Assembly: GCF_003966225.1 (NCBI RefSeq)
Contig: NZ_RXNU01000009.1
Coordinates: 62,001 to 126,000, forward strand
DNA: 64,000 bases
Direction: 5' to 3'
From: Shewanella canadensis
GTDB lineage: Bacteria; Pseudomonadota; Gammaproteobacteria; Enterobacterales; Shewanellaceae
The translations under genes were made by a program, and so were the position numbers. Under the pieces are notes generated by a model. It was not told where the DNA came from. It saw only the letters and a list, made by a program, of their open reading frames with translations, and did no database searches. Of this stretch, positions 34,481 through 48,133 are shown one piece after another. How positions within the stretch are numbered: position 1 is the first letter of the stretch; each line of letters starts with the position of its first letter.

Positions 34481-37400
34481 ATGCGAATGCGTTTTTGTAT
34501 TGCTACCACGATGACGAAAGCATTGAAAATTAAGTGCTTCCATTGGCAGCTCTGCCTTTTGCTACTTTCTGTCTTGATTTCACCTGTGCAGGCCCAGGCT
34601 ACAGATAACGTTGCGAACCCGCCGAGTATAACTCGCCTGAGTGAATTAGCTCATGAAATTCAATATCAGGATGAGGTGCTAACAACCTCAATGAGGCGTT
34701 ATTCGTATACCAAGGAGGATAAATGGCTGCAACGCTACAAGGCTGCAGCTGAAATATTTGATGCGACACTTGCTGAGATTAAAAAAAGTGATCAAATTTT
34801 GGATATCTCCTCAGCCGCAATGATTAATGACGCCGCTATCCAGCTATATCGTATAGAGGGGGAGATGCTGGATGCCATCAATCAAGGTGAGCTCTTAAAA
34901 GCAAGAAAGATGATGGAGACAGAGGATTACAGCACAAACAAGACAATACTCACTCAAGGCATGCAAAGCCTCTTAACAACTTCCATGAAGTTATTGGGAA
35001 AATTAGAAAATAACCAGCAGGCGCAGGTTCAACAGAAAGTATTACTGACGGATGAAGAACAGTCCTGGCTTAAAGCCCATCAGGAGATCCGTCTTGGCAT
35101 CGACCCTAGCTACCCTCCTTTCGAGTTTATCGGTAGGAATGGGGACTACGTGGGTATGGCTGCTGATTATCTTGCATTGATCAATGAACGACTTGAAACA
35201 AATATGCATATCGTTCCCGGACTGGCTTGGAGCGAGGTGATAAAACGGGCGAAGCGAAGTAAGATCGATGCGCTACCTGCCATTGGCAAGACCAAGGAAC
35301 GCAGCACCTATCTGAACTTTACTCAACCCTACATGACTTTTCCAACGGTATTCCTGACTCGTAAGGATCAGTCCTCTGTGAGTGACTTTGATGACTTGGC
35401 CGGTGCCAGGCTGGCCATGGTCAAGAACTATTACTACGTAGAAGAGATCCGTAATAAATATCCAGAGATCATTCCCTATTTCGTAAAGTCACCACTAGAG
35501 GCGATAAAAGCCCTGGCGGACGGCAAAGTGGATGCAGCTATTACAAACTTTGCTGTCGCCAATCACCTGATCCTGAAACATGGCCTTGCCACCATCCGGC
35601 AGGATTCTGTCGCTGATATCAGCAGCCTGGGGTTTGGCTACGGTGTCCGAAAAGATTGGCCAGAACTTGTCACCATTCTTGACAAGGTGTTCGCTTCTAT
35701 CAGCAAGGAACAACATAAGCGCATACGCGATAGATGGATTGTTTACACTTCGGCTAGTCAGAGTAAAGTCAGAGAAATTGACTTGTCTGTCAAAGAGAAA
35801 GCCTGGCTCAAGGAACATCCGGTGATGAGGGTTTCAAGCGAGCCTGATTACGCCCCCTTTGACTACCAGATTGATGGCAAACCGGCCGGTTATTCTACTG
35901 ACTATGTAAAACTGTTGGCCGAGCGTCTTGGTATTCGACTTGAGTTCGTCACAGATACTTGGGCTAATCTTCTAAAGAAAGCCAAAAACAAGGAGCTGGA
36001 CCTCGTCCACACGATTTTCAACTCACCTGCGGAGCGCCAAGAATACCTGAGCTTTACCAAACCTTATAAACAAGTGATTAATGCAATAATTATCCGGGAT
36101 GGCATCACCGGAATCAACAAGCTGGAGGATCTGAGCTCGAGAACAGTAGGCTTGGTAAGGGGGGATTCCGTGGCCCAAATCATTCCGAAACTCGTTCCCG
36201 ATGCCCAGTACCTTTATTTTGACAACTACACAAGCCTGTTAAAGGCTGTAAGCACTGGCAAGGCTGTTGCGACCATATTGGAGCTTCCTGTAGCAGCCCA
36301 CTACATTCGCCAATTGTCACTAACCAATCTCAAGGTCGCAATGGAAGTTGAAGCTCTTGGTGATCGGGACCAGCAATATCGGCTAGCGGTGCGAAAAGAC
36401 TGGCCAATTTTCGTATCAATTCTGGAAAAGGCCATGGATTCGTTGCGTCTTGATGAACTTATGCAACTTGAAAGCAGGTGGATGGCCCTGCCCAGCCCTG
36501 ATGATAAGCATTCTGTTGAGTTAACGGGTAAGGAAATCGAGTGGATTAAGGTAAACCCCAAGATTCGCATTCATAACGAAATGGACTGGCCACCCTTCGA
36601 CTTTAATGAGAAGGGGGAAGCACGAGGACTCTCCATCGATTACATGGATTTGCTGGCCAGCAAGGTGGGGGTGGAGGTCGAGTATGTCTCAGGTCCTAGC
36701 TGGAACGAATTCCTCGAGATGATGAAGAGTGGTGATCTAGATGTGATGCTCAACATAGTAAAAACGCCTGAGCGCCAGAAATACCTTCTCTATACGCCAC
36801 ACTATGTTGAGAACCCCAACACTATCCTGAGTAAGAAAGATACGCCTTACCACACGCTTGAAGAGCTATTCGGAAAAACCGTCGCGGTGACAAAGGGCTT
36901 CTTTTATGAAGAGGTTCTCGCTCGCGAATATCCTGAAATCAATGTTTTGCCAGTCAAGAATACGCGCGAGACTATAAACGCTGTCAGCTTTGGCAAAGCC
37001 GATGCGGCCTTGGGTGAGATGGCTGTACTTAATTACCTTATCAGTCAACATATGATGACGGATGTTTCAGTCACCGGTGAAATTAAGTTTGGAGATCGCG
37101 AATTAAGTCTGCTCAATATTGCCACACGAAAGGATCTTCCGGTATTGGCATCGATTCTGAACAAAGGCATGAATGCTATTAAACGGGAAGAACTCAATAA
37201 AATTAAAAGCAAATGGCTAGGTGAAAAGCGTAGGGAAGCCTCTGATAGTGCCTCAAGAGAGGTCAGTGATGTCAGAATAGAAAAAACAGACAACTCAATA
37301 TCACAGTTGTTTATTAGTATTATTTCAGTATTTATAATATTGCTGGCCCTGGCACTGCTGTTACCTCGATTCTTCTCTGAAGATATACTGGAACGCAATT

Positions 37401-40400
37401 TCGGATCAAAAAAATTTCGCATAATTAGCTTGATGGTGATGAGTTTAATCGCGGGGATGGTTGTCATTTTGGTCTGGCAAACATTGCAAGAAAACAGAAA
37501 AACAGCCGTCGAAAACACGCGTAGTGACCTAAGAGTTACCCTCAAAGGCACTATAGGACGGGTAGACGCCTGGGTTGCGCAGAGCAAGAGTTTTCTAACG
37601 CTGCTGGGTAGGGATCCTGAGCTGTTTGAGATCACCGAGCAATTGCTAGCCACTGCCCGTACGCCTGACACTCTCAAGCAGTCGGAAACACTTGAACGTG
37701 CCCGTCAGTTTTTTATCGAGAGAGAGTCGGAGTTTGGCAAGATTGGATTCTTCATTATTGATGCTAATGGTATTAGCATTGCCTCTGGACGTGATAGCAA
37801 CCTCGGGACAGAGAACCTTATCGCTCAACAGAAGCCAGAACTTTTGGATCGGGTATTTAATGGCGAATCGGTCTTTGTTCCTCCCATTCGTTCAGATGTA
37901 AATATCACAGACGATAGCGCCTCAGATAAAAAACCACTAACAATGTTTTTTGCAGCACCAATTCGTGACTCTAAAGGTACAGTGCTTGCTGTTCTGACTC
38001 AGCGGCTACTGCCTGAAGGTGAACTCTCTAAAATGTTGCAGTCGGGACGTATTGGCCAATCGGGTGAGAGTTACATTATCAACCATGAAGGAGCCATGGT
38101 CACTGAAAGCCGTTTCAAAAAGCAGCTATATGATATTGGGCTGCTCATCGAAGGGGAGAAGCTCGAGGTTCGTAATCCGGGTGGCAACATGCTTGAGGGA
38201 TTCCGCACAAAACTTCCTCGCTCTGATCTACCTTACACCCGAATGGCAGGCGAACTGCTCCAGTTAGCTAATGGTAAGGATACCGGGGATCAGGAACAGC
38301 ACTCTGAAATTATTGTCGGTACTAAAGGATATCGAGACTATAGAGGTGTACAGGTGATGGGGGCCGGGATCTGGAGTCACTATCTGGAACTAGGCATGAC
38401 AACCGAAATTGATCTGGATGAGTCAATGGCTGGGTATTATAGCCTGCGTCAGAGTCTGCTGGTCATCACAGGAATTACCTTACTACTGACCATTACGGCT
38501 CTTCTTGTGACACTGATGTTAAGTGAGCGGGCGACACGTGCAATGCGCCGCGCCCGAGATGAATTAGAAGAACGCGTTGAGAATCGGACCGCGAAACTAA
38601 CCGACTCGTTGAAAGAGATAAACTTTCAGCAATTTGCACTGGATCAGCACGCCATCGTCAGCATGACCGATTCCGATGGCAATATCACCTATGTTAATTC
38701 TCGCTTCTGTGAGGCCAGTGGCTATACAGAAAATGAACTGATGGGGGAAAATCTCGACATCGTTAAATCAGATGTTCATCGAAATAGCCTATACACCGCT
38801 ATATCTAAAACCGTTCGTGGCGGTCGTGTCTGGCACGGTGAGCTTTGCAACAAGGCGAAAGATGGAACCTACTATTGGGTCGATGCGTCCATTGTTCCTT
38901 TTATGGGTGATACTGGAGTGGAGCGTTACATCTCTATTCAAACGGACATCACACAGCGAAAGGAAGCTCAGAGCAAGCTGTTAGAGAGCCAGGAACGTCT
39001 CAGTTTCACCCAATATGCTGTGGACCATGCCGCCGACTGCGCATTCTGGGTTCGCCCCGAAGATGCTAGTTTTGATTATGCCAATGATACTGCGTGTGAA
39101 GTTCTAGGTTATACCCGTGAAGAGCTTAATGTCATGAGTGTTCAAGATATTGAACCTGGATTTCCTATGGAGCAATGGGAAGACTGGGTTGAGTCTTTGA
39201 AATCTAATCCCTACGTCACACTTGAGAGTGTACAGCGTCACAAGGATGGTCATACGTTTCCGACTGAGGGCACCTTCTTCTTGACTGAATTCAACGGAAA
39301 AGAATTAATTGTTGCCTTCACTAGAGATATCAGCGCTCGAAAAGATGTCGAAATAGCGCTTTTGAATGCCAAGGAGGAGGCGGAGTACGCCACCAAGGCA
39401 AAGTCCGACTTTTTGGCTAATATGAGCCACGAAATCCGCACGCCTATGAATGCCATCATCGGCATGAGCCACCTCGCTTTGACGACAGACTTGAACCGAA
39501 AGCAACAAGACTATGTCAATAAAATACACAGCGCGGCCAACTCACTGCTGGGCATCATCAACGATATTCTGGATTTCTCCAAGATTGAGGCCGGAAAATT
39601 GGAGATGGAGTCAGTGCCGTTCCGTTTGGGTGAGACACTGGAACATCTGACTCACGTAATTACAGTCAAGATGCGGGAAAAGGGACTGGAGCTGCTAATA
39701 GACATTGCCCCCACTGTGCCGGATGGGTTGTTAGGAGATCCGCTCCGCCTCGGTCAGATACTGATTAATCTCGCCAACAATGCCGTTAAATTTACCGAGC
39801 AGGGCGAGATACTGATCCGTGTCGAAGCGCTGGCATCCTCAGAGGAGCTGGTAACGCTGCAGTTCTCCGTAATAGACAGCGGTATCGGCATGACAGAAGA
39901 GCAGGTCAATAAGTTGTTCCAGTCGTTCAGCCAAGCCGATACCTCCACCACCCGTAAATATGGAGGAACGGGTTTAGGCTTGACCATCAGCAAGACTTTA
40001 ACTGAGATGATGGGCGGAGAGATTAAGGTCGAGAGCAGTTACGGAAAAGGCAGTGCCTTCATCTTTAGCGCCAATTTCGGCTTGGCAGATGCACCTATAC
40101 TGGAAGTGCCAAAAGTTGATTTATCGGGGCTTCCTGTATTGGTGGTGGATGACAGTCCTGCGGCCAGAGAGATCATGCAACATCTGGCTGAAAGACTCGG
40201 TTTCCGGGTGGAGTTAGCCAGCAATGGCGCGGAGGCCTGGGAGAGAGTCCAGCAGGCAGAACAGGCAGGTACTCCCTTTAAACTGGTATTTATGGATTGG
40301 AAGATGCCTGGCATGGATGGCGTTGAGGCGAGTCGGCATATTAAGACAGATACCCGTCTAAATACTCCTCCCAAGGTTGTTATGGTGACGGCCTATGACC

Positions 40401-41599
40401 GTGATGAACTGCAGCAGCAGCTAGATGACGTGCAGGTGGAGGGGGTACTGAACAAGCCCGTCTCCAACTCTACCCTGCTCGATGCCACCATGGTTGCCAT
40501 GGGATATGAAGAGCTTAAGCCCCTGACGGTTTCAAGCGACCTGGGGGTTGAGGTCGTGGCAGAGATGCGAGGAGCACGGATCCTTCTGGTGGAGGACAAT
40601 GAGGTCAACCAGCAGGTAGCGAAGGAGTTGCTGGAACTGGCACAAATGGTCGTCACCATCGCAGAGAATGGCAAGGATGCTATCGACAAGGTGAAGCAGG
40701 CCCCCTTCGATGCGGTGCTGATGGATATTCAGATGCCAGTCATGGATGGTTACACCGCCACCCGTGAGATGCGTCAAGATCCCAAACTCATAGAACTCCC
40801 CATCATAGCAATGACGGCCAATGCCATGACGAGTGATCGGGAGAAATGTCTGGCGGCCGGGATGAATGACCATGTGTCCAAGCCCATCGACCCCAAAGAG
40901 ATGTATCGTACACTGGCGCAGTGGATTGAACCCGGTGAGCGTGAAGTCCCCGTCGAACTGCTGCAACGGCTGGCTGAATTCAACAAAGGGGGAGACGAGT
41001 CGCCACTGGAACTCCCCGGCTTTGATGTAGATAAGGCGATGGCTCGTATGGGCGGCAGTGCGCGGGCCTATCGCAGGACCTTGACTAAGGTTCTGGAGTC
41101 TGAGGCCGATGCCATGGAGCGGATTAGTCAGAGTTTGATTGAAAGCGACAGGGAGAGCGCCGTACGCATTGCACATACCTTGAAGGGCGTAGCTGGAAAT
41201 ATTGGGGCTAACACTTTGCATGCTGAGGCGAGCAAACTGGAAGCCGTCCTCTTAGAGGAACAGCCAGAAACGGAGTGTATGACAGTGACCGGGCGAGCGC
41301 TGAATGAAGCTATGGAGACTATTAGTGACGCCCTGCAGTCTGATATGAAGGGATCTGTCCAGGATAAGTCAAATATCGTAGCAGGAATTGATATGTTAGA
41401 TGCATTGAGAAAAATCTCCGAGCGCATCGATGATTTTGATTCCACAGTCGAAGAGGCCGTAGAAGATCTACTGCTGGGGATAGACGAAGTTGAACTTCAT
41501 GGTTCACTGAGTAAGTTACAGCGTTATCTCGGCGATTATAATTTTGATGCCGCTTCAACCCTCGTAGACGAGATAATGAAGAGTGTTGCGGATAGGTAA
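34481..41599 (+). CDS. giant hybrid sensor kinase with three solute-binding domains
   Basis: The product has about 2372 residues. In order: signal peptide (about 1-40); helical segment (45-190); three SBP_bac_3 domains at about 200-425, 440-665 and 685-925, each opening with a YPPFEF/YAPFDY/WPPFDF motif; membrane helices near 945 and 975; an extracytoplasmic Cache-like domain (1000-1300) and a further helix; two PAS domains (1378-1495, 1500-1625); HisKA with [19 protein letters not shown] near 1645; HATPase (1745-1865); REC1 and REC2 (1880-2005, 2030-2150); HPt with [13 protein letters not shown]; and a 100-residue helical tail. The architecture extends the BvgS/EvgS type. It probably senses amino acids or related solutes. 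The ATG at 34481 is preferred, after TAGGATCACC. The REC-HD-GYP partner follows 63 bp later. Confidence 0.93.
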   Translation: MRMRFCIATTMTKALKIKCFHWQLCLLLLSVLISPVQAQATDNVANPPSITRLSELAHEIQYQDEVLTTSMRRYSYTKEDKWLQRYKAAAEIFDATLAEIKKSDQILDISSAAMINDAAIQLYRIEGEMLDAINQGELLKARKMMETEDYSTNKTILTQGMQSLLTTSMKLLGKLENNQQAQVQQKVLLTDEEQSWLKAHQEIRLGIDPSYPPFEFIGRNGDYVGMAADYLALINERLETNMHIVPGLAWSEVIKRAKRSKIDALPAIGKTKERSTYLNFTQPYMTFPTVFLTRKDQSSVSDFDDLAGARLAMVKNYYYVEEIRNKYPEIIPYFVKSPLEAIKALADGKVDAAITNFAVANHLILKHGLATIRQDSVADISSLGFGYGVRKDWPELVTILDKVFASISKEQHKRIRDRWIVYTSASQSKVREIDLSVKEKAWLKEHPVMRVSSEPDYAPFDYQIDGKPAGYSTDYVKLLAERLGIRLEFVTDTWANLLKKAKNKELDLVHTIFNSPAERQEYLSFTKPYKQVINAIIIRDGITGINKLEDLSSRTVGLVRGDSVAQIIPKLVPDAQYLYFDNYTSLLKAVSTGKAVATILELPVAAHYIRQLSLTNLKVAMEVEALGDRDQQYRLAVRKDWPIFVSILEKAMDSLRLDELMQLESRWMALPSPDDKHSVELTGKEIEWIKVNPKIRIHNEMDWPPFDFNEKGEARGLSIDYMDLLASKVGVEVEYVSGPSWNEFLEMMKSGDLDVMLNIVKTPERQKYLLYTPHYVENPNTILSKKDTPYHTLEELFGKTVAVTKGFFYEEVLAREYPEINVLPVKNTRETINAVSFGKADAALGEMAVLNYLISQHMMTDVSVTGEIKFGDRELSLLNIATRKDLPVLASILNKGMNAIKREELNKIKSKWLGEKRREASDSASREVSDVRIEKTDNSISQLFISIISVFIILLALALLLPRFFSEDILERNFGSKKFRIISLMVMSLIAGMVVILVWQTLQENRKTAVENTRSDLRVTLKGTIGRVDAWVAQSKSFLTLLGRDPELFEITEQLLATARTPDTLKQSETLERARQFFIERESEFGKIGFFIIDANGISIASGRDSNLGTENLIAQQKPELLDRVFNGESVFVPPIRSDVNITDDSASDKKPLTMFFAAPIRDSKGTVLAVLTQRLLPEGELSKMLQSGRIGQSGESYIINHEGAMVTESRFKKQLYDIGLLIEGEKLEVRNPGGNMLEGFRTKLPRSDLPYTRMAGELLQLANGKDTGDQEQHSEIIVGTKGYRDYRGVQVMGAGIWSHYLELGMTTEIDLDESMAGYYSLRQSLLVITGITLLLTITALLVTLMLSERATRAMRRARDELEERVENRTAKLTDSLKEINFQQFALDQHAIVSMTDSDGNITYVNSRFCEASGYTENELMGENLDIVKSDVHRNSLYTAISKTVRGGRVWHGELCNKAKDGTYYWVDASIVPFMGDTGVERYISIQTDITQRKEAQSKLLESQERLSFTQYAVDHAADCAFWVRPEDASFDYANDTACEVLGYTREELNVMSVQDIEPGFPMEQWEDWVESLKSNPYVTLESVQRHKDGHTFPTEGTFFLTEFNGKELIVAFTRDISARKDVEIALLNAKEEAEYATKAKSDFLANMSHEIRTPMNAIIGMSHLALTTDLNRKQQDYVNKIHSAANSLLGIINDILDFSKIEAGKLEMESVPFRLGETLEHLTHVITVKMREKGLELLIDIAPTVPDGLLGDPLRLGQILINLANNAVKFTEQGEILIRVEALASSEELVTLQFSVIDSGIGMTEEQVNKLFQSFSQADTSTTRKYGGTGLGLTISKTLTEMMGGEIKVESSYGKGSAFIFSANFGLADAPILEVPKVDLSGLPVLVVDDSPAAREIMQHLAERLGFRVELASNGAEAWERVQQAEQAGTPFKLVFMDWKMPGMDGVEASRHIKTDTRLNTPPKVVMVTAYDRDELQQQLDDVQVEGVLNKPVSNSTLLDATMVAMGYEELKPLTVSSDLGVEVVAEMRGARILLVEDNEVNQQVAKELLELAQMVVTIAENGKDAIDKVKQAPFDAVLMDIQMPVMDGYTATREMRQDPKLIELPIIAMTANAMTSDREKCLAAGMNDHVSKPIDPKEMYRTLAQWIEPGEREVPVELLQRLAEFNKGGDESPLELPGFDVDKAMARMGGSARAYRRTLTKVLESEADAMERISQSLIESDRESAVRIAHTLKGVAGNIGANTLHAEASKLEAVLLEEQPETECMTVTGRALNEAMETISDALQSDMKGSVQDKSNIVAGIDMLDALRKISERIDDFDSTVEEAVEDLLLGIDEVELHGSLSKLQRYLGDYNFDAASTLVDEIMKSVADR

Positions 41600-42777
41600 T
41601 GCATCAAGTGACAGTGGATTAAGTCCATTGTATGAGTAATATATGAGTAATGGAGAGATACAATGAGTAAGGATACATCCAGATTAACCATTCTCGCGGT
41701 TGATGACACACCCGCTAATATTGATGTTGTAAAGGGGGTGTTGTCTGAACGCTATTTTGTTCAAGCCGCCATCAATGGTCAGATGGCCTTGAAGATCATT
41801 GAAAAGAATAAACCTGATCTCATCCTGCTCGATATTATGATGCCCGGTATGGATGGTTATGAGGTGTGCCAGAAACTCAAAGCCGATGAGGCGACACGTG
41901 GCATACCTGTCATCTTCCTGACCGCCAAGGCTGAGGTGGAGGATGAAACCAGAGGGCTAGAATTGGGGGCGGTTGATTACATAACAAAACCCATTAGTCC
42001 ACCCATTCTCATTGAGCGCGTCAAGACTCATCTAGAGTTAAAGAGTGCGCGTGACTTTTTGAAACGCCAAAACGAGATCCTTGAAGAGAAGGTGATTGAG
42101 CGCACCCGGCAAATGGAGGAGTTGCAGGATGTCTCCATGGTGGCGATGGGATCGCTGGCGGAGGCTCGCGATCCAGAAACCGGTAACCACATTCGACGGA
42201 CTCAACGTTATGTGAAATTGCTAGCACAAAAACTCAAAGAACATCCGCGCTTTAGTCATTTCTTGACCCCAGAGAATATCACTTGGCTCTATAAATCGGC
42301 GCCGCTACACGACATCGGCAAGGTAGGGGTGGCAGATCATATTCTTCTCAAGCCGGGTAAGTTAACCGATGAAGAATTTGATGAGATGAAAAAGCATACG
42401 ACCTATGGTCGTGATGCCATTGCCGCTGCGGAACAGCGCATCTCAGTAGCGGATAACTTCCTCGTCTTTGCCAAGGAGATTGCCTACGCCCATCAGGAAA
42501 AGTGGAACGGCTCAGGCTATCCAGAGGGGTTGGCGGGGGATGATATCCCAATTTCCGCACGCCTGATGGCGGTGGCAGATGTCTATGATGCTCTAATCAG
42601 CCGACGAGTGTATAAACCCCCCTTTCCCCATGAAAAAGCGGTAGCCATTATCCTGGAGGGTAAAGGTAATCATTTTGACCCGGATATGGTTGATGCCTTT
42701 ATGGAGATTGCTGATGAGTATTATGTCATATCACAAGAGTTTGCCGATTCAGAGGAAGCTGTAAAGGCGAAGGCTGG
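40862..42777 (+). repeat. 1.9-kb direct repeat, copy 1 (REC2 end-HPt-tail-HD-GYP)
   Basis: From the ATGAATGACCATGTG in REC2 of the first kinase to near the end of the first HD-GYP gene, the DNA is nearly identical to 47396-49311, an offset of about 6.53 kb. Upstream of the boundary the two kinases encode similar proteins with clearly diverged codons. After it only scattered substitutions occur, even across the intergenic gap. Confidence 0.92.
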
Positions 42778-42787
42778 CAAAAAATAG
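41663..42787 (+). CDS. REC-HD-GYP response regulator (c-di-GMP phosphodiesterase), copy 1
   Basis: The product has 374 residues. The receiver domain is at about 8-125, with acidic pair DD at 14-15 and phosphoacceptor D57 in ILLDIMMPGMDG. A coiled linker (about 130-155, LKRQNEILEEKVIERTRQME) follows. The HD-GYP domain has H216-D217 in HDIGK and the signature HQEKWNGSGYPEGL near residue 280, so the metal and GYP residues are intact. It should hydrolyse c-di-GMP when phosphorylated. It lies 63 bp after the three-input hybrid kinase, whose HPt is the likely phosphodonor. GGAGAG precedes the ATG. It is almost identical to the gene at 48196-49320. Confidence 0.95.
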   Translation: MSKDTSRLTILAVDDTPANIDVVKGVLSERYFVQAAINGQMALKIIEKNKPDLILLDIMMPGMDGYEVCQKLKADEATRGIPVIFLTAKAEVEDETRGLELGAVDYITKPISPPILIERVKTHLELKSARDFLKRQNEILEEKVIERTRQMEELQDVSMVAMGSLAEARDPETGNHIRRTQRYVKLLAQKLKEHPRFSHFLTPENITWLYKSAPLHDIGKVGVADHILLKPGKLTDEEFDEMKKHTTYGRDAIAAAEQRISVADNFLVFAKEIAYAHQEKWNGSGYPEGLAGDDIPISARLMAVADVYDALISRRVYKPPFPHEKAVAIILEGKGNHFDPDMVDAFMEIADEYYVISQEFADSEEAVKAKAGKK

Positions 42788-42853
42788 GGTGAATTCACGC
42801 TAATATTCAAAATACTAAAAAGGCAAACCTGTCTGTTGAGCCGAAATGGAAAT

Positions 42854-45800
42854 ATGATGGTAAAAGAAAGCTTCCGTATTAAAAAAAACATTGTTTGTAA
42901 AGTAATGTTCTGCTGCTGGCTCATTAGTTTGATCTTTATGCAAACAGTATATGCTCAGGCTGGAAAAGTCACCCGGTTTGAGCGACTTTCCCTTGAGGAG
43001 GGTCTATCACAAGTCAGCGTTAACAGCATAGTTCAGGACAACAAAGGATTTTTGTGGTTTGCCACTCAAGATGGCCTGAATCGATACGATGGTTACGAAT
43101 TTAAAGTTTACCGGCACAATCCGGAGGATTCAACATCTCTGTCTAATAATTATGCTTGGTCAATGATCAAGGACCGAGCGGGGGCGCTTTGGATAGGGAC
43201 TTATGGCGGTGGCTTGAATAAATTCGATGCCTCAACGGAGCGTTTTTCCCATTTTCGCCATGATGACTCGGATCCTCACAGTTTGAGTGACGATAATGTT
43301 AGTTCCATCTATGAGGATCAAGCTGGGACTATTTGGGTTGGAACTTATGGCGGTGGCTTGAACAAGTTCGATACCTCAACTGGGCGCTTTACCCATTTCC
43401 GTCATGATGACGCAGATCCTCACAGTTTGAGTGACGATAATGTTAGTTTGATCCATGAGGATCGAACGGGAATTCTTTGGGTTGGGACTTTTGGCGGTGG
43501 CTTGAACAAGTTCGATCCTTCAGCAAACCGCTTCACCCATTTTCGCCACGATGACACCGATCCCCATAGCTTGAGTGATAATAGTGTCAGAGCCATCCAT
43601 GAGGATCGAAGGGGTACGCTTTGGATTGGAACAAATAGTGGTGGCTTGAACAAGTTTGATGCCTCAACTGAGCGTTTCACCCATTTTCGCCACGATGACG
43701 CAGATCCCTACAGCCTGAGTCATGATTCTGTTCTTTTCATAGTTGAGGATCGAGCTGAAACGCTTTGGATTGGGAGTTATGGCGGTGGCTTGAATAAGTT
43801 TGATGTCTCAACGGAGCGCTTTACTCATTTCCGCCACAATAACTCGGATCCCCAAAGTTTGAGTACTGACCTCGTCAATTCCATCTATAAGGACAAAACG
43901 GGGACACTTTGGATCGGAACTTATGGTGGTGGATTGAATAAGTTCGATGCCTCGCTTGAACGCTTTACCCATTTTCGTCACGACTCCACCGACCCCCACA
44001 GTTTGAGCTATGATTATACCCGATCCATCTTTGAAGACCGAGGAGGGACACTTTGGATCGGGGGATATGGCGGATTGAATAAATTCGACGCCCTAACTGA
44101 GCGCTTTACCCATTTCCGCCACAATGACTCGGATCCTTACAGTTTGAGTGAAGATCGCGTCAATTCCATTTACCAGGATCGAAAAGGGGTACTTTGGATC
44201 GGGACTGATGGCGGTGGATTGAACAAGTTCGATGCCACACTTGAACGCTTCATCCATTTTCGCCACGATCCTACAGAACCCTACAGCTTGACTCATAATT
44301 ATGTCTACGCTATTTATGAGGATCGAGCGGGAATGCTTTGGATTGGAACTTGGGGTGGCGGATTGAGCAAATTCGATGCATCAACCAAGCGCTTCAGCCG
44401 TTTCCGCCACAATGACTCGGATCCCAACAGTTTGAGTAGTAACGAAGTTTTATCCATCTATGAGGACCGAACAGGGACTCTTTGGATCGCAACTTATGGT
44501 GGATTGAATAAATTTGATGTTACTAGTGAGCAATTCACCTCTTTTCGTCACGAAAGCTCAAACCCCAACAGCTTGAGTAATGATCGAGTCAGTTCCATCT
44601 ACGAGGATAAAAAGGGGGATCTTTGGATCGGGACTTTTGGCGGCGGTTTGAATAAGTTTAATCGTCAAAACGAACAATTCAAACACTACCGACAAAAACA
44701 AGGTCTTGCCAACGATACCATTTATGGAATTCTTGAAGACGGAACGGGTCATCTATGGATCAGTACTAACAAAGGTCTCTCTAAGTTTAATCCAACAACC
44801 GAAACCTTCAAAAATTACAACAAGCAAGATGGTTTACAAAGTAATGAGTTCAATACTGGCGCCTATTTTCGAAGCCAAAGCGGAGAGTTGTTTTTTGGTG
44901 GGATCAATGGGTTCAACCGCTTTTTTCCGGAGTTTATCAAAGACGACGCTCAGAAACCTGAGGTTGTTTTTACAGATTTTCTGTTATTCAACAAATCTGT
45001 ACCTTTGAAAGGCTCTAACCCTGACTCACCGCTTCAAAAGACAATATCTGAAACGTCAGCAATAATACTGAACTACGAGCAGTCAGTTTTTTCCTTAGAA
45101 TTTGCAGCATTGCATTTTGCAAGTCCCATAAATAATCAGTATGAATACAAGCTTGAAGGTTTTGACCAAAACTGGATAAAAACAGATGCAAAAAATCGTC
45201 GAGCAACCTATACAACAATGGCCAGTGGTGATTATACTTTTCGGGTAAAAGCAAGTAACAAAGACGGAGTTTGGAACGAAGCGGGCGCTGCTATAAAAAT
45301 CAAAATCCTTCCTCCTGCATGGAAAACCTGGTGGGCATATACGTTGTACTGCATGGCTCTGGCAGGTCTTATTTTTTGGTTTGTTCAATCTCAACGGAGT
45401 AAGCGGAAACGTCTCGAAAAACTTGTCAGTGAGCGCACACAAGAGATCAAGGAAAATGAAACTCGTCTCGCTCTGGCTTCGGCCAATGCAAATTTGGGCT
45501 TGTGGGATTATTATCCGCAACGGAATAATATCTTTGTAAACCGCATCTTCGCAACACAATTGAACTATGAACCGGATGACATTCGAGAATCGGATGACGA
45601 TTGGGCAAAAATCAAGAATGGCATGAAATACTGGTCGTCAATCATTCATCCGGACGATCTGGTAAATAAAGAAAAGTTGAGTCGGTCACACCTTAATGGT
45701 GAATCCGATGAATACAGTGCGGAGTATCGCGTAAAGTGCGGCGACGGCACATGGAAGTGGATTTTAGACATGGGTAAGGTCATTGAACGAGATCCAAACG

Positions 45801-48133
45801 GTGCAGCCGTGAGAATGATGGGCATTCACATGGACGTATCCGATAGAAAGGTCATGGAAGATCGGCTTAGAAAGGCTAAGGATGCAGCGGAAGAGGCAAA
45901 GAATATCGCGGAAGCAGCGACTCAATCTAAATCTGACTTCCTAGCCAATATGAGCCATGAGATACGCACTCCTATGAACGCTATCATCGGTATGAGTCAT
46001 CTCGCTCTGCAAACGGATCTCTCGCCGAAGCAAAGTGATTACATCAATAAAACCTCCAGTGCTGCCAACGCACTATTAGGCATCATCAACGATATCCTCG
46101 ATTTTTCCAAAATTGAGGCAGGCAAGATGGAGATGGAATCGGTTCCCTTCAACCTAAATGAAACACTGGAAAACCTGAGTCACCTGCTCACCGTCAAGAC
46201 CCGTGAAAAAGGTTTGGAACTGCTAATAGATACCCATCTGGATGTGCCCAATGGTTTGGTCGGCGATCCACTGCGCCTGAGTCAGGTTATTATTAACCTT
46301 GCCAACAATGCCGTCAAATTCACTGAAACGGGTGAAATTATCATTAGTATTGAAAATATAGCTTCAACCCAAGATCAGGTTACCTTGCAATTTTCAGTCA
46401 TTGACAGCGGCATTGGTATGACTGAAGAGCAGATGAAAAAACTGTTTCAGTCCTTCAGCCAGGCAGATGCATCCACTACCCGAAAATATGGTGGTACAGG
46501 TTTAGGTTTGACCATCAGCAAAACGCTGACTGAGATGATGGAGGGCAAGATTTGGGTTGAAAGCAGTCCAGGAAAAGGCAGTAGCTTTATTTTTACCGCC
46601 AATTTTGGACTATCGGGCGAGAGCTATAGCTCTTTACCACTACCAAAACCGGATTTGCGCGACCTTTCAGTGCTGGTGGTTGATGACAGTCAATCTGCTC
46701 GGGAAATATTGCAACACATAGCCGAGCGCCTTTCCTTCAAAGTAGCGATAGTCGGCAGTGGTAAAGAAGCAATAGAGCAGATACGTGAAGCCGATCAGTC
46801 GGGAACTCCCTTCAAATTGGTCATAATGGATTGGAAAATGCCGGGAATGGATGGTATTGAAACCAGCCGTCAGATCAAATCTGATACCAAGTTGACCGCA
46901 GTACCCAAAGTGGTGATGGTCTCAGCCTATGACCGGGATGAAATGTTACTACAGGCCGATGGAGTCAAACTGGACGGTTTTTTAAGCAAGCCGGTATCAG
47001 CCTCTACCCTGTTGGATGCAACTATGGTGGCCATGGGGTTCGAAGCACTGAACTTGGCTAAAGTCACAAGTGAATTGGGAATAGAGATAGTAGCAGCAAT
47101 TCGCGGGGCACGTATTTTGTTGGTAGAAGATAATGAAGTAAACCAACAGGTAGCGACCGAATTACTTGAATTAGCCCAGATGGTTGTGACAGTAGCTGAG
47201 AATGGACAAGTTGCCATTGAAAAGGTAAAAGAGAAAGAGTTTGATCTAGTACTGATGGATATCCAGATGCCGATAATGGATGGTTATACTGCTACGCGTG
47301 AAATCCGTCAAGATCCAAAATTCAAAGAACTTCCTATCATAGCCATGACCGCCAATGCTATGGCTACAGACAGTGATAAGTGTCTGGAAGCTGGTATGAA
47401 TGACCATGTGTCCAAGCCCATCGACCCCAAAGAGATGTATCGTACACTGGCGCAGTGGATTGAACCCGGTGAGCGTGAAGTCCCTGTCGAACTGCTGCAA
47501 CGGCTGGCTGAATTCAACAAAGGGGGAGACGAGTCGCCACTGGAACTCCCCGGCTTTGATGTAGATAAGGCGATGGCTCGTATGGGCGGCAGTGCGCGGG
47601 CCTATCGCAGGACCTTGACTAAGGTTCTGGAGTCTGAGGCCGATGCCATGGAGCGGATTAGTCAGAGTTTGATTGAAAGCGACCGGGAGAGCGCCGTACG
47701 CATTGCACATACCTTGAAGGGCGTAGCTGGAAATATTGGGGCTAACGCTTTGCATGCTGAGGCGAGCAAACTGGAAGCCGTCCTCTTAGAGGAACAGCCA
47801 GAAACGGAGTGCATAACCGTGACCGGGCGAGCGTTGAATGAAGCTATGGTGACAATTAGTGACGCCCTGCAGTCTGATATGAAGGGATCTGTTCAGGGTA
47901 AGTCAAATACCGTAGTAGAAATTGATGTGTTAGATGCATTGAGAAAAATCTCCGAGCGCATCGATGACTTTGATTCCACAGTCGAAGAGGCCGTAGAAGA
48001 TCTACTGCTGGGGATAGATGAAGTTGAGCTTCATGGTTCACTGAGTAAGTTACAGCGTTATCTCGGCGATTATGATTTTGATGCCGCTTCAACCCTCGTA
48101 GGCGAGATAATGAAGAGTGTTGCGGATAGGTAA
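42854..48133 (+). CDS. propeller-type hybrid sensor kinase
   Basis: The product has about 1759 residues. A signal peptide ends near VYAQA. About 14 Reg_prop repeats fill residues 50-680, consistent with two seven-bladed propellers. A Y_Y_Y domain (about 750-820), one membrane helix (about 825-845), PAS (875-1000), HisKA ([19 protein letters not shown]), HATPase, REC1, REC2 and HPt ([13 protein letters not shown]) follow, then the same helical tail as the upstream kinase. This is the layout of hybrid two-component sensors that often recognise polysaccharide breakdown products. The ligand here is unknown. The ATG at 42854 or 42857 is preferred over a TTG at 42836. It starts 66 bp after the first HD-GYP gene, probably in one transcript. 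Confidence 0.93.
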   Translation: MMVKESFRIKKNIVCKVMFCCWLISLIFMQTVYAQAGKVTRFERLSLEEGLSQVSVNSIVQDNKGFLWFATQDGLNRYDGYEFKVYRHNPEDSTSLSNNYAWSMIKDRAGALWIGTYGGGLNKFDASTERFSHFRHDDSDPHSLSDDNVSSIYEDQAGTIWVGTYGGGLNKFDTSTGRFTHFRHDDADPHSLSDDNVSLIHEDRTGILWVGTFGGGLNKFDPSANRFTHFRHDDTDPHSLSDNSVRAIHEDRRGTLWIGTNSGGLNKFDASTERFTHFRHDDADPYSLSHDSVLFIVEDRAETLWIGSYGGGLNKFDVSTERFTHFRHNNSDPQSLSTDLVNSIYKDKTGTLWIGTYGGGLNKFDASLERFTHFRHDSTDPHSLSYDYTRSIFEDRGGTLWIGGYGGLNKFDALTERFTHFRHNDSDPYSLSEDRVNSIYQDRKGVLWIGTDGGGLNKFDATLERFIHFRHDPTEPYSLTHNYVYAIYEDRAGMLWIGTWGGGLSKFDASTKRFSRFRHNDSDPNSLSSNEVLSIYEDRTGTLWIATYGGLNKFDVTSEQFTSFRHESSNPNSLSNDRVSSIYEDKKGDLWIGTFGGGLNKFNRQNEQFKHYRQKQGLANDTIYGILEDGTGHLWISTNKGLSKFNPTTETFKNYNKQDGLQSNEFNTGAYFRSQSGELFFGGINGFNRFFPEFIKDDAQKPEVVFTDFLLFNKSVPLKGSNPDSPLQKTISETSAIILNYEQSVFSLEFAALHFASPINNQYEYKLEGFDQNWIKTDAKNRRATYTTMASGDYTFRVKASNKDGVWNEAGAAIKIKILPPAWKTWWAYTLYCMALAGLIFWFVQSQRSKRKRLEKLVSERTQEIKENETRLALASANANLGLWDYYPQRNNIFVNRIFATQLNYEPDDIRESDDDWAKIKNGMKYWSSIIHPDDLVNKEKLSRSHLNGESDEYSAEYRVKCGDGTWKWILDMGKVIERDPNGAAVRMMGIHMDVSDRKVMEDRLRKAKDAAEEAKNIAEAATQSKSDFLANMSHEIRTPMNAIIGMSHLALQTDLSPKQSDYINKTSSAANALLGIINDILDFSKIEAGKMEMESVPFNLNETLENLSHLLTVKTREKGLELLIDTHLDVPNGLVGDPLRLSQVIINLANNAVKFTETGEIIISIENIASTQDQVTLQFSVIDSGIGMTEEQMKKLFQSFSQADASTTRKYGGTGLGLTISKTLTEMMEGKIWVESSPGKGSSFIFTANFGLSGESYSSLPLPKPDLRDLSVLVVDDSQSAREILQHIAERLSFKVAIVGSGKEAIEQIREADQSGTPFKLVIMDWKMPGMDGIETSRQIKSDTKLTAVPKVVMVSAYDRDEMLLQADGVKLDGFLSKPVSASTLLDATMVAMGFEALNLAKVTSELGIEIVAAIRGARILLVEDNEVNQQVATELLELAQMVVTVAENGQVAIEKVKEKEFDLVLMDIQMPIMDGYTATREIRQDPKFKELPIIAMTANAMATDSDKCLEAGMNDHVSKPIDPKEMYRTLAQWIEPGEREVPVELLQRLAEFNKGGDESPLELPGFDVDKAMARMGGSARAYRRTLTKVLESEADAMERISQSLIESDRESAVRIAHTLKGVAGNIGANALHAEASKLEAVLLEEQPETECITVTGRALNEAMVTISDALQSDMKGSVQGKSNTVVEIDVLDALRKISERIDDFDSTVEEAVEDLLLGIDEVELHGSLSKLQRYLGDYDFDAASTLVGEIMKSVADR
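43150..44700 (+). repeat. tandem propeller-blade repeats of about 144 bp
   Basis: At least ten consecutive units of about 48 codons share [22 protein letters not shown] and DPHSLS with high DNA similarity, especially in units 2-9. Units 7 and 10 have a one-Gly shorter loop (GGYGG or ATYGG). The DNA similarity suggests recent expansion or homogenisation. Confidence 0.88.
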
